Source: Cupriavidus sp. D384
Lineage (GTDB): Bacteria > Pseudomonadota > Gammaproteobacteria > Burkholderiales > Burkholderiaceae
DNA length: 64,000 bases
Direction of reading: 5' to 3'
Assembly: GCF_001652915.1 (NCBI RefSeq)
Contig: NZ_BBQI01000098.1
Location: 62,001 to 126,000 of the forward strand
This document shows, piece by piece, positions 52,277-59,776 of the stretch (position 1 is its first letter; the number at the start of each line of letters is the position of its first letter). Below the pieces are notes generated by a model. It was not told where the DNA came from, did no database searches, and saw only the letters and a program-made list of their open reading frames with translations. The position numbers were made by a program, and so were the translations under genes.

Positions 52277-52298
52277 GGGGGGCGCCCGTGCGGCCCCC
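52277..52298 (+). terminator. G/C-rich hairpin after the PilZ gene
   Basis: GGGGGGC (52277-52283) and GGCCCCC (52292-52298) pair around an 8-base loop, six bases past the PilZ stop. There is no T run. The rest of the 196-bp gap to the LysR gene holds only a 32-codon minus-strand frame (52307-52405) without a ribosome binding site. Confidence 0.4.
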
Positions 52299-52467
52299 AT
52301 GCTCCGTTATTTGCGCGTCGCCACGCCAGCGCAGACAAAGCTGGACCGGTAGGGATGCTGGAAAGCATCCACCACCTGGCCGTGATCGCCATCATTCGCG
52401 ACCATTTCGTGCGCAAGCACAGCATATAGAGCCAGGCAGGGCGGGCCGCCCGGAAGCTGACGCGAAG

Positions 52468-53376
52468 TCAGCCCTGTTCTTCGAACGGCTTGCTGCCCAG
52501 CACGCTGACCACGTGGTCGACAAAGCAGGTAATGCGCGAGGCGAGGGCGGTATTGCGGTAGTAGACGGCGTTGATCGATTGGCGCACGTCGAGCGTCTGC
52601 CGGGCCAGCAGTGGCACCAGCCGCCCCGCCTGACGGTCGGCGCGGGTCATGAAATCGGACAGGCAGACGATGCCCTGGCCCGCCAGCGCCAGGCTGCGCA
52701 GCGTTTCGCCGCTCGACGACGCAATGGTCGGCTTGATATGGACGGTATCGCCATCGCCGTCGCGCAGCGGCCAGTCGTTGAGCGAATCGGGCTGCGTAAA
52801 GCCCAGCAGCGCATGCCCGGCCAGTTGCTCCACCCTGGTCGGCGTACCGTGACGCTTCAGGTAGCCGGGGCTCGCCAGGACGCGGATACGGCTGGTGCCG
52901 ATGGGGCGGGCATGGAGGGTGGAGTCTTTCAGCGGGCCAATCCGGAAGGCCACATCGGTGCGTTTTTCGAGCAGGTCGATAATGCCTTCGTTCGAATTCA
53001 GCTCCAGTTCCACCTCGGGATAGCGCTCCCGAAAGCCTTCCACCAGCGGCACGATCACGTGAAGCATGAAGGGCGTGGCGGCGTCGACACGCAACCGTCC
53101 GAACGGCCGCATGCGGCGGGCCGCCATCTGTTCTTCGGCCTCGTCCATCATCGACAGGATGGCGCGCGCATGCTGCAGGAAGGCTGCACCCTCCTCGGTC
53201 AGTTCAAGGCGGCGCGTGGTCCGGCGCAGCAAGGTGGTCTGGAGCTTCTCTTCCAGCCTGCTCAGCGTCCGGCTGGTGGCCGAAACGGTCAGCCCCAGTT
53301 GCTCGGCAGCGGCGGTGATCGATCCCGTATCCACGACGGCCGCGAAGGCCAGCAGTTCGTCGATGGTCGTCTTCAT
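52468..53376 (-). CDS. LysR-family regulator
   Basis: A 302-residue LysR protein of the CrgA/DsdC-like branch: helix-turn-helix in ELLAFAAVVDTGSITAAAEQLGLTVSATSR (core SITAAAEQLGLTVSATSR) and effector domain (GRLRVDAATPFMLHVIVP). ATG 53376 starts at the usual MKTTIDELLAF; an in-frame ATG at 53544 would add 56 residues of low-complexity Gly/Ala/Lys sequence unlike LysR proteins. It is divergent from the DUF1330 gene. Confidence 0.9.
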   Translation of the reverse strand: MKTTIDELLAFAAVVDTGSITAAAEQLGLTVSATSRTLSRLEEKLQTTLLRRTTRRLELTEEGAAFLQHARAILSMMDEAEEQMAARRMRPFGRLRVDAATPFMLHVIVPLVEGFRERYPEVELELNSNEGIIDLLEKRTDVAFRIGPLKDSTLHARPIGTSRIRVLASPGYLKRHGTPTRVEQLAGHALLGFTQPDSLNDWPLRDGDGDTVHIKPTIASSSGETLRSLALAGQGIVCLSDFMTRADRQAGRLVPLLARQTLDVRQSINAVYYRNTALASRITCFVDHVVSVLGSKPFEEQG

Positions 53377-53586
53377 TCTTGATTCCGCGTCAAATGAAGA
53401 CGACTTATACACGGCCTTTGGCGCAAAGGTAAGCCTGAAGGCTGTTTGCGCCGGACAGGAAGACAGAGTTGCCACAAAGGCCAATGCCGCGATGTCCGCC
53501 TTGCCTGCCTTGCCCGTACTGCCCGCGTTCCCCGTAGTAGCCATGCCAACCCCTTGTTCAAGCCATCCGGACGGCCCGATAACGGC

Positions 53587-53614
53587 TTGCGCGCCCCATG
53601 TGCCGAACTATAGT
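53587..53614 (+). promoter_or_regulatory. promoter of the DUF1330 gene
   Basis: TTGCGC (53587-53592), a 16-bp spacer and TATAGT (53609-53614), 69 bp before ATG 53684. The rest of the 307-bp lysR/DUF1330 gap shows only a degenerate TTGCC/TGCCC-rich stretch around 53500-53535. Confidence 0.45.
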
Positions 53615-53683
53615 GATGTGCCGGCCCACGCGAGCAGGCCGGTGCTGTCAGAGTCATTCCAATTCACTGAAGCAGGGGAAGGC

Positions 53684-53986
53684 ATGAAAAAGGGTTACTG
53701 GGTGGCTGCCGTCGACATTGCCGATGCCACCGGCTATCAGGGCTACATCACTGGCAACAAGCCAGTCTTCGAAAAGTACGGAGCCCGGTTCCTGGTCCGA
53801 AACGGCGAAAAATCGGTGGTCGAAGGCGCACCGCGCTCACGCATCGTCGTCATCGAATTCGAAAGCTACGCCCGGGCGCTGGAATGCTACCGGTCCCCGG
53901 AATACCAGGCGCTGATTGCACTGCGCGCACCACACTCACAGGCAGATATCGTGGTGATCGAGGGATATGAGGACATGGGCGGCTGA
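53684..53986 (+). CDS. DUF1330 (dimeric alpha/beta barrel) protein
   Basis: A 100-residue protein with the DUF1330 pattern (GYWVAAVDIADATGYQGYI, FEKYGARFLVRNG, RIVVIEFESYARALECYRSPEYQ shortened: RALECYRSPEYQAL). The ferredoxin-like fold is shared with small monooxygenases and isomerases, but its function is unknown. GGGGAAGG precedes the ATG. A divergent LysR gene suggests local control. Confidence 0.88.
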   Translation: MKKGYWVAAVDIADATGYQGYITGNKPVFEKYGARFLVRNGEKSVVEGAPRSRIVVIEFESYARALECYRSPEYQALIALRAPHSQADIVVIEGYEDMGG

Positions 53987-54451
53987 TGGCGGGGGCTTTT
54001 GCCTCCTGAACCGTTGGCCGCCGGGGCCGGGGTAGCGTGCCGGCAAGCCGGGCATGCCTTATTTCGGCACGATAATCAGATTAATCCGTCTTCGCACAGC
54101 GACGACGTGACACGCAGCAACGTGGGATAGCGCAACGAAAGTGCAAATGAAAAACGCCTTCGATTTTGCACAGTCCAAAATGAGGTACGAGCACCGGCTG
54201 GAGGGGTGGGCGAGCCAGGATTGGCCGACACCGATGCACCCGGTATTTTACATATTATGTATTATTGCTCCGACAGATTGTAGGGGCCAAATCAGAATGT
54301 CCGCATCTCCGATCCAGAAAGTCCGTTCCTTCAAAAACAGCCTTGGCGATCTCCCTTGGCAATAACCTTCCCTGTGCTAAGGTTTATATGACCTATTCGA
54401 TGGCCCGCTCGGAGTGACGGCGGCACCGCAAAATGGGAGGGTGCGCGAAGC
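53987..54451. other. 465-bp A+T-richer intergenic region before the Frd/Nuo-like operon
   Basis: No convincing gene: the one frame with an ATG (54141-54365) lacks a ribosome binding site and any domain. The stretch 54060-54390 is clearly richer in A+T than its surroundings (for example TTTTACATATTATG), as in promoter regions. It contains the dyad AACCTT-N9-AAGGTT. An sRNA or leader cannot be excluded. Confidence 0.6.
54364..54384. promoter_or_regulatory. AACCTT-N9-AAGGTT dyad
   Basis: A 21-bp dyad about 68 bp before the FrdB-like start, flanked by TTGGCA (54356-54361) and TATATG (54385-54390). ACCTTCC..AAGGTTTA recalls MerR-family (CueR-like) operators lying between widely spaced promoter elements, but the arms are two bases closer than in CueR sites and no merR gene is near. 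Confidence 0.35.
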
Positions 54452-55096
54452 ATGGTACGTCTGAACATAGAAGGACGGGAAATCGGGGCGCCGGCCAACT
54501 GCTCCATCCTGCAGGCGTTCATCCACGCGGGCGAGACGCTCGTCGAAGGGGTTGGCTGCATGGGCCAGGGCGTATGCGGGTCCTGCCGGGTCATGGTCCG
54601 GCGCCATGGCGAACCGGAGGTGACCACGGCGCTGGCCTGCGAGACGATGGTCGAGGACGGCATGCAGGTCGCCTTTCTCGATTACTTCACCTCTTCGTCG
54701 CGCCATGTCTATCGGATCGAGGACATCGGCGACAGCTGGCAGATCCTGCGCACGATTGCCGAGACCTTTCCGGAGGCCGCCCACTGCCGGCACTGTAGTG
54801 GCTGCGACCGGGCCTGCCCCAAGCACCTTGACGTCCAGCGCGGCGTCAATCTGGCCGTGGCGGGCGAATTGACCGAGTCGGCGGCGGTCTTCGACGAATG
54901 TGTCATGTGCAACCTGTGCACGCTGGCCTGTCCCGAACTGATCCAGCCGAACCACCTTGGCCTGTTCGTGCGACGGATGATCGCCGCCCTTTCCCTGCGT
55001 CCGGCAAACCTGATGCAGCGGCTGCAGCAGATCGAGCGTGGCGAGATGACGATCGACCTGGACGCGCCAGGCGCGCATCCCCCACAACAAGGTTGA
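54452..55096 (+). CDS. FrdB/TfrB-like iron-sulfur electron-transfer subunit
   Basis: A 214-residue protein. An N-terminal plant-type ferredoxin domain binds a [2Fe-2S] cluster (Cys36, Cys42, Cys45, Cys63); a C-terminal HdrC/GlpC-like domain carries two CxxCxxCxxxCP motifs (Cys112/115/118/122 and Cys150/153/156/160) for two [4Fe-4S] clusters. Classical SdhB/FrdB have a [3Fe-4S] cluster for quinone contact; here the last motif is a regular [4Fe-4S] one, and no membrane anchor is encoded, so electrons probably do not go to quinone. It heads a three-gene operon; GGAGGG precedes ATG 54452. Confidence 0.87.
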   Translation: MVRLNIEGREIGAPANCSILQAFIHAGETLVEGVGCMGQGVCGSCRVMVRRHGEPEVTTALACETMVEDGMQVAFLDYFTSSSRHVYRIEDIGDSWQILRTIAETFPEAAHCRHCSGCDRACPKHLDVQRGVNLAVAGELTESAAVFDECVMCNLCTLACPELIQPNHLGLFVRRMIAALSLRPANLMQRLQQIERGEMTIDLDAPGAHPPQQG

Positions 55097-55109
55097 GGCA
55101 CGACAAACC

Positions 55110-56759
55110 ATGCCGGCCAGCATTCCCTACGAGGTGGCATGCCAGCGCTACAAGCGCGGCGTGACGCCCCCCATGCGCGACGATGCAACGTCCGTCGACG
55201 CCCTTCTGAAGGCCTATCACCCCGATCACGGCCCCAATGCCAGAGTCGCCCTGTCTGTCGGCCCAAACCGTGGCGATCCCTGCCAGCCAGATCTCGCACG
55301 CTGCCTGCAGGCCAATGCCCTGATCGACGACGTCGATATCGCCGGCGCGCAGCTCGTCACGACGGACGTCCTTGTCATTGGCGGCGGCGGTGGGGGTTGT
55401 GCCGCGGCGCTGACCGCTGCCGCGCAAGGTGCGCAGGTCATCCTCGCCACCAAGCTGCGGCTGGGCGACAGCAACACCGTGATGGCCGAAGGCGGCATCC
55501 AGGCGGCAATCGGCGAGGACGACAGCCTGCAGATGCATTTCGAGGACACCCTGCGCGCAGGCCATTTCTGTGCCGACCGCGAACTCGTCGCGCAAATGGT
55601 CTCGGATGGCCCCGACGTGATCCGTTGGCTGATTCGGCTCGGCATGATGTTCGACCAGACGGAAGACCGGCCAATCGGCGGCAACCTGCTGCGCAAGAAG
55701 CCCGGCGGCGCCTCTGCGGCGCGCATCCTGTCCTATCGGGACTACACCGGGCTGGAAATGATGCGCGTACTGCGCGAAGCGGTAGACCTGGACCCCGGCG
55801 TCGCCGTGTGGAACCGCTGCCCGGTGGTGGAATTGCTGTCTGACGAGCGCGGGCGCTGCGCCGGCGCCGTGATCTACAACCTCGAATGGGGTGCCTTCGT
55901 GCTGGTGCGTGCCCGGGCAGTGATCCTCGCCACAGGCGGCGCGGGCCGGCTGCATCTGAACGCGTTCCCGACGTCCAACCACTATGGCGCAACGGCCGAT
56001 GGGCTGGTGCTGGCCTATCGCATGGGTGCCCGGCTGCGCGAGCTTGACTCGTTCCAGTACCATCCCACCGGCATCGCCTTTCCGCCCCATCTGGCCGGCG
56101 GCCTGATCTCGGAAGCCGCACGCTCCGCCGGGGCAAAGCTGATCAATGGCGTGGGCGAGCGATTCGTGGACGAACTCAAGCCGCGCGACGTGGTGGCTTC
56201 GGCGATTCTGCGCGAGTGCGCGGAGGGCCGCGGCATCAGCCGCGACGGACAGGTCGGCGTGTTTCTCGACACCCCCACACTTGAACTGGAACATCCCGGC
56301 ATCCTCGCCAAACGCCTTGTCACCCTGACCCATCTTGCGCACAAGTGCGGGCACGATGCCGCGCAGGAGCCCTTCCTGGTCTACCCGACGCTGCACTACC
56401 AGAACGGCGGCGTAGCCATCGACAAGGACGGCGCCACCAACGTGGCGGGCCTCTACGGCGTTGGCGAAGTCACCGGGGGCATCCACGGGCGCAACCGGCT
56501 GATGGGCAATGCCCTGCTCGATATCCTGAGCATGGGGCGCCGGGCTGGCGCAAAGGCTGCGGAATCGGTACGCGGCGGGCTGCCCAGCCGCGCCGGCATC
56601 GGCCACGTGCATGCATGGCAGCGCGAATTGACGCTGGCGGGCCTGCCGTTGCATCTCCAGGCGCCACAGCTGTTTCCCGGTTACGCGCATTTCGATCTTC
56701 GTGTCGACGCCGGCCTGCGCGCCGGGACCCGAGGCCGTACGGTAGGCAGCCTGCGATGA
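55110..56759 (+). CDS. FrdA/SdhA-like flavoprotein, non-covalent FAD type
   Basis: A 549-residue fumarate-reductase/succinate-dehydrogenase/NadB-family flavoprotein with an 80-residue N-terminal extension before the Rossmann motif (VLVIGGGGGGCAAA, about 88-100). Catalytic residues are kept: QYHPTG, the Arg of KPRDVV, the His of LHYQNGG and the Arg of GRNRLMGN. The His that links FAD covalently in SdhA/FrdA (SHTVAAEGG) is Asn122 here (SNTVMAEGG). That argues for reduction of fumarate or a related enoate rather than succinate oxidation. The gene lies 13 bp after the iron-sulfur gene and overlaps the NuoF-like gene by four bases. Confidence 0.87.
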   Translation: MPASIPYEVACQRYKRGVTPPMRDDATSVDALLKAYHPDHGPNARVALSVGPNRGDPCQPDLARCLQANALIDDVDIAGAQLVTTDVLVIGGGGGGCAAALTAAAQGAQVILATKLRLGDSNTVMAEGGIQAAIGEDDSLQMHFEDTLRAGHFCADRELVAQMVSDGPDVIRWLIRLGMMFDQTEDRPIGGNLLRKKPGGASAARILSYRDYTGLEMMRVLREAVDLDPGVAVWNRCPVVELLSDERGRCAGAVIYNLEWGAFVLVRARAVILATGGAGRLHLNAFPTSNHYGATADGLVLAYRMGARLRELDSFQYHPTGIAFPPHLAGGLISEAARSAGAKLINGVGERFVDELKPRDVVASAILRECAEGRGISRDGQVGVFLDTPTLELEHPGILAKRLVTLTHLAHKCGHDAAQEPFLVYPTLHYQNGGVAIDKDGATNVAGLYGVGEVTGGIHGRNRLMGNALLDILSMGRRAGAKAAESVRGGLPSRAGIGHVHAWQRELTLAGLPLHLQAPQLFPGYAHFDLRVDAGLRAGTRGRTVGSLR

Positions 56760-58012
56760 GCGACGCCATGGAACACCCGAACAAGGTGCTGCTGAATAAA
56801 GACATCCAGGTCGGGGCCGACCTGGCCGCGTGGCTCGCACATGGCGGCGGCGAGGGGCTGGCCAGGGCGCTTGCCAACCCGGCCGCGATCATCGGCGAAA
56901 TCGCCCAGGCGGAACTGCGCGGCATGGGTGGCGCCGGCTTCCTGACGCATCGGAAATGGGCGCCGGTCGCGGCAGCGCCCGCCGGCGACAAATACGTGAT
57001 TTGCAACGGCAACGAGGATGAGCCGGGCACGTTCAAGGATCGTGTCCTGCTGGAGCACACGCCACACCAGGTGATCGAGGGAGCGCTGATCGCCGCAGCC
57101 GCGACCCGGGCCAACCATGTTGTCCTGTACGTCAACCCGCACCAGGCGCAATCCCTTGCGGTCACGCGCCTGGCGGTCCAGCAGTGGCAGGCACATCCAT
57201 TATTCGACCAATTGGCAAGCGTGGTCGGTGGTGCCGTATCGCTGTGCGTCATGCCAAGCTCGGGACTGTATATCGGTGGCGAGGAAACGGCGGTGATCGC
57301 CAGCGTCGAGGGCGGATTTCCGTTTCCTCGCCGCAAGCCACCCTACCCGGCCGAACGCGGCGTCCATGGCGCGCCAACCATCGTGAACAACACCGAGACG
57401 CTGGCCCATGTGCCAGGCATCCTGCGCCACGGCGCGCAGTGGTACCGCGATCTGGGCCTCGGCAAGGCCGTGGGCACGAAGCTCTATTCGCTTTCGGGTG
57501 ACGTGCTGCGCCCGGGCCTCTACGAATTGCCCATGGGCACCAGTCTGGAATCGCTGGTATTCGGGCACGGCGGCGGCATGCTTCAGGGCAAGGAGTTCAA
57601 GGCCGTCTTTACGGGGGGGCCGTCCAACACCCTGCTGACCAAGCGCGATCTCGACGTGGCGCTGGACTTTGATTCGGTGCGCCAACGTCGTTCCAGCCTG
57701 GGCACCGGGGCGATGATCGTTGTCTCGGAAGGCACCAGCATCGTGCGCAAGGTTGCCGAGTATGTGAGCTTTTTCGCCCAGGGTTCATGCGGGCAATGCC
57801 CATCCTGCAAGGGTGGCACCTTCCAGTTGATGCGGCTGCTCAACCGGATCGACACTGGCCGCGGGGTGCGGGCGGACCTGGATGCGTTGGCAAACCTGTG
57901 CCGCATCCTCCCGGGGAGCGGCCGCTGCGGACTGATCGACGGCGCCGTGACCGTGGTGGAAAGCTCCATGCACCAGTTCCGCGAAGAGTACGAAAGCCTG
58001 TTGACGGCCTGA
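56756..58012 (+). CDS. NuoF-like NADH-dehydrogenase 51-kDa-type subunit
   Basis: A 418-residue homologue of NuoF/HoxF: FMN site RGMGGAGFLTHRKW, NGNEDEPGTFKDR, NAD(H) site IGGEETAVIASVEGG, KPPYPAERGVHGAPTIVNNTET (shortened GAPTIVNNTET) and [4Fe-4S] ligands in SCGQCPSCKGGTFQL with a fourth Cys in DALANLC. No NuoE partner is encoded. ATGA couples it to the flavoprotein gene. It should oxidise NADH and pass electrons through the FrdB-like clusters to the FrdA-like FAD. NADPH or bifurcating variants cannot be excluded. Confidence 0.87.
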   Translation: MSDAMEHPNKVLLNKDIQVGADLAAWLAHGGGEGLARALANPAAIIGEIAQAELRGMGGAGFLTHRKWAPVAAAPAGDKYVICNGNEDEPGTFKDRVLLEHTPHQVIEGALIAAAATRANHVVLYVNPHQAQSLAVTRLAVQQWQAHPLFDQLASVVGGAVSLCVMPSSGLYIGGEETAVIASVEGGFPFPRRKPPYPAERGVHGAPTIVNNTETLAHVPGILRHGAQWYRDLGLGKAVGTKLYSLSGDVLRPGLYELPMGTSLESLVFGHGGGMLQGKEFKAVFTGGPSNTLLTKRDLDVALDFDSVRQRRSSLGTGAMIVVSEGTSIVRKVAEYVSFFAQGSCGQCPSCKGGTFQLMRLLNRIDTGRGVRADLDALANLCRILPGSGRCGLIDGAVTVVESSMHQFREEYESLLTA

Positions 58013-58028
58013 CGCGGCCGCCGGCATC

Positions 58029-58052
58029 GCCCCAACCATGGAGCCATGGGGC
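58029..58052. terminator. GCCCCA...TGGGGC hairpin between convergent genes
   Basis: Six-base arms at 58029-58034 and 58047-58052 enclose CCATGG; the hairpin fills the 41-bp gap between the NuoF-like gene and the DASS transporter gene. No T run. Confidence 0.4.
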
Positions 58053-58053
58053 C

Positions 58054-59559
58054 TCACCAGAAGCCCAGCACCTTCCACCAGAGGCCGCCGACCACGGCGA
58101 AGACCAGTAATTCGAACACGCACATCACCGCGCCCGCCCGCCACCACTGACCCAGCGTGACATAGCCGCTGCCGAAGATGATCGGCGAGGTGCCGGTCGC
58201 GTAGTGAGTCAACGTCATCATGATCGCCGATCCGGCCGTCATCATCAGCATGAACGGCGGAATGTACTCCGGCGGTATCAGATGCGCACCCACCGTCAGA
58301 AACGCCAGCATCATGGCGCTGATATGGGCGGTGGTACTGGCAAACAGGTAGTGCGAGAACACGAAAGCCAGCACCAGCACGGCGGCAATCCCTTTCCATT
58401 CCATGCCGCTGGCGGCGATGGCGTCGCGCATGTCAGCCGAGAACCAGGCGATCACGCCCAGCTTGTTGAGTTGCTCTGCCAGCATGACCAGGGCGCCGAA
58501 CCAGATCAGCGTGTCCCAGGCGCTTTTTTCGGACAGCACATCATCCCAGTCGATGGTCCCCGTGATGATCAGCGCAAACAGGCCCAGAAACGCCACCACG
58601 GTTGGATCAAGCGTGTAGGCGGGCCCGAAGATCATCGCAGGCAGGTTGGCCCACAAGACCAGCATCATGGCGAACACGCCCATCATCACGCGCTCCTTGC
58701 CGCTCAGCGGCCCCATGCGGGCAAGCTCGCCGCGCGCGTAGTCGACGGCGTTGGGCGTGACCTTCAGCTCCGGCGGAGACAGCAGATAGATGATCAGCGG
58801 CATCACGAACAGGCATAGCAGGCCGGGCAGCAGCATGCAGAGCGCCCAGGTGGTCCAGGTCAGGTGCAGCGCCTGCCCGCTGGCCTTGGCCACGTAGTCG
58901 ACCACCAGCGGGTTCGGCGCCGTGGCGGTCAGGAACATGGCAGAGGTGATCGGATTGGCGTGGTAGTTCACCAGCGCCAGGTATGTCCCCACCTTGCCTT
59001 GCGTGCCCTTGGCCGGATCGGAGTCGAAGGCGCCGGCGATCGATCGCATGATCGGATGGACGATGCCCCCGCCGCGCGCCGTGTTGCTGGGCGTGAACGG
59101 TGCCAGCACCAGTTCGCAGATCGCCAGGCCGTACCCGATGCCCACGGTGCGCTTGCCCAGCGCCGCGATGAACATCAGCCCGATGCGGTTGCCCAGCCCC
59201 GTCTTCTTCAACCCGCGCGAGATCAGGATCGCCACAACGATCAGCCAGATCAGCGGATTCGAGAAGCTGCTCAGCGCATCGGCTATGGCGCCCTTCGAGG
59301 TGGGCGATGTCACCTGCGCGAGCGACACGATCACGATCGCCATCATCGCCATGACGCCAATCGGCATCACCTTGAGGATGATGGCAACAATCGTCGTCAG
59401 GAAGATGGCAACCAGATGCCAGGCTTCGGGCTTGAGCCCTTCTGGTGCCGGAAGCAGCAACAGGGTTACCAGGACAACCGTGGCAATGATGGCGGGAGTC
59501 AGCCGGAACGGCACGACTGACACGAAGTAGCGGTACATCGCTATCAGCTTGGACAGCAT
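58054..59559 (-). CDS. DASS/SLC13-family dicarboxylate transporter
   Basis: A 501-residue carrier with about a dozen TM helices. The first SNT motif is in APFTPSNTARGGG and the second, degenerate, in FASTTAHISAMM, as in the CitT/plant DiT1 branch, which exchanges C4-dicarboxylates, tartrate or citrate. GGAGG precedes ATG 59559. It converges on the NADH/fumarate-reductase-like operon and is divergent from dctA, so the locus is rich in dicarboxylate transport. Confidence 0.9.
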   Translation of the reverse strand: MLSKLIAMYRYFVSVVPFRLTPAIIATVVLVTLLLLPAPEGLKPEAWHLVAIFLTTIVAIILKVMPIGVMAMMAIVIVSLAQVTSPTSKGAIADALSSFSNPLIWLIVVAILISRGLKKTGLGNRIGLMFIAALGKRTVGIGYGLAICELVLAPFTPSNTARGGGIVHPIMRSIAGAFDSDPAKGTQGKVGTYLALVNYHANPITSAMFLTATAPNPLVVDYVAKASGQALHLTWTTWALCMLLPGLLCLFVMPLIIYLLSPPELKVTPNAVDYARGELARMGPLSGKERVMMGVFAMMLVLWANLPAMIFGPAYTLDPTVVAFLGLFALIITGTIDWDDVLSEKSAWDTLIWFGALVMLAEQLNKLGVIAWFSADMRDAIAASGMEWKGIAAVLVLAFVFSHYLFASTTAHISAMMLAFLTVGAHLIPPEYIPPFMLMMTAGSAIMMTLTHYATGTSPIIFGSGYVTLGQWWRAGAVMCVFELLVFAVVGGLWWKVLGFW

Positions 59560-59698
59560 TGCTCTGGACCTCCCTCGCTCGGGATGCGGCGAATACCAGT
59601 TTCCGGATGACCGATTTTTCGGCTTTTTACCCGCTGAAATATGCCGCGTCAAGCGTTTTCAGACAAGATCGTTTCTGAGGGTTGCCGCTTCTAGGCCT

Positions 59699-59714
59699 TT
59701 GGGTCCATACCCAA
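59699..59714. promoter_or_regulatory. TTGGGT-CCAT-ACCCAA palindrome
   Basis: A perfect 16-bp inverted repeat midway in the 217-bp gap between the divergent DASS and dctA genes. A second, smaller dyad CTAAG-N5-CTTAG lies at 59731-59745. Candidate operators for shared regulation of the two carriers. Confidence 0.45.
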
Positions 59715-59776
59715 GCCCGACTGCAGGGCACTAAGCTCGCCTTAGCGAATACGCGGAACCCGCAGTGGAGACGACC

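Noticed and set aside
52307..52405. 32-codon minus-strand frame between PilZ and LysR genes
   Set aside because: The peptide looks protein-like but has no ribosome binding site and no recognised homologue; it could be the remnant of a gene end, which the sequence alone cannot show.
53500..53540. TTGCC/TGCCC-rich repeats in the lysR/DUF1330 gap
   Set aside because: Imperfect and short; they are low-complexity sequence without dyad symmetry.
52468..53544. Longer start for the second LysR gene
   Set aside because: The added 56 residues are Gly/Ala/Lys-rich and LysR proteins start at the MKTTIDELLAF position.
54141..54365. 74-codon frame in the gap before the FrdB-like gene
   Set aside because: No ribosome binding site, no domain, and it crosses promoter-like A+T-rich sequence.
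54903..56840. 645-codon minus-strand open frame
   Set aside because: Antisense to the FrdA-like gene; no motifs.
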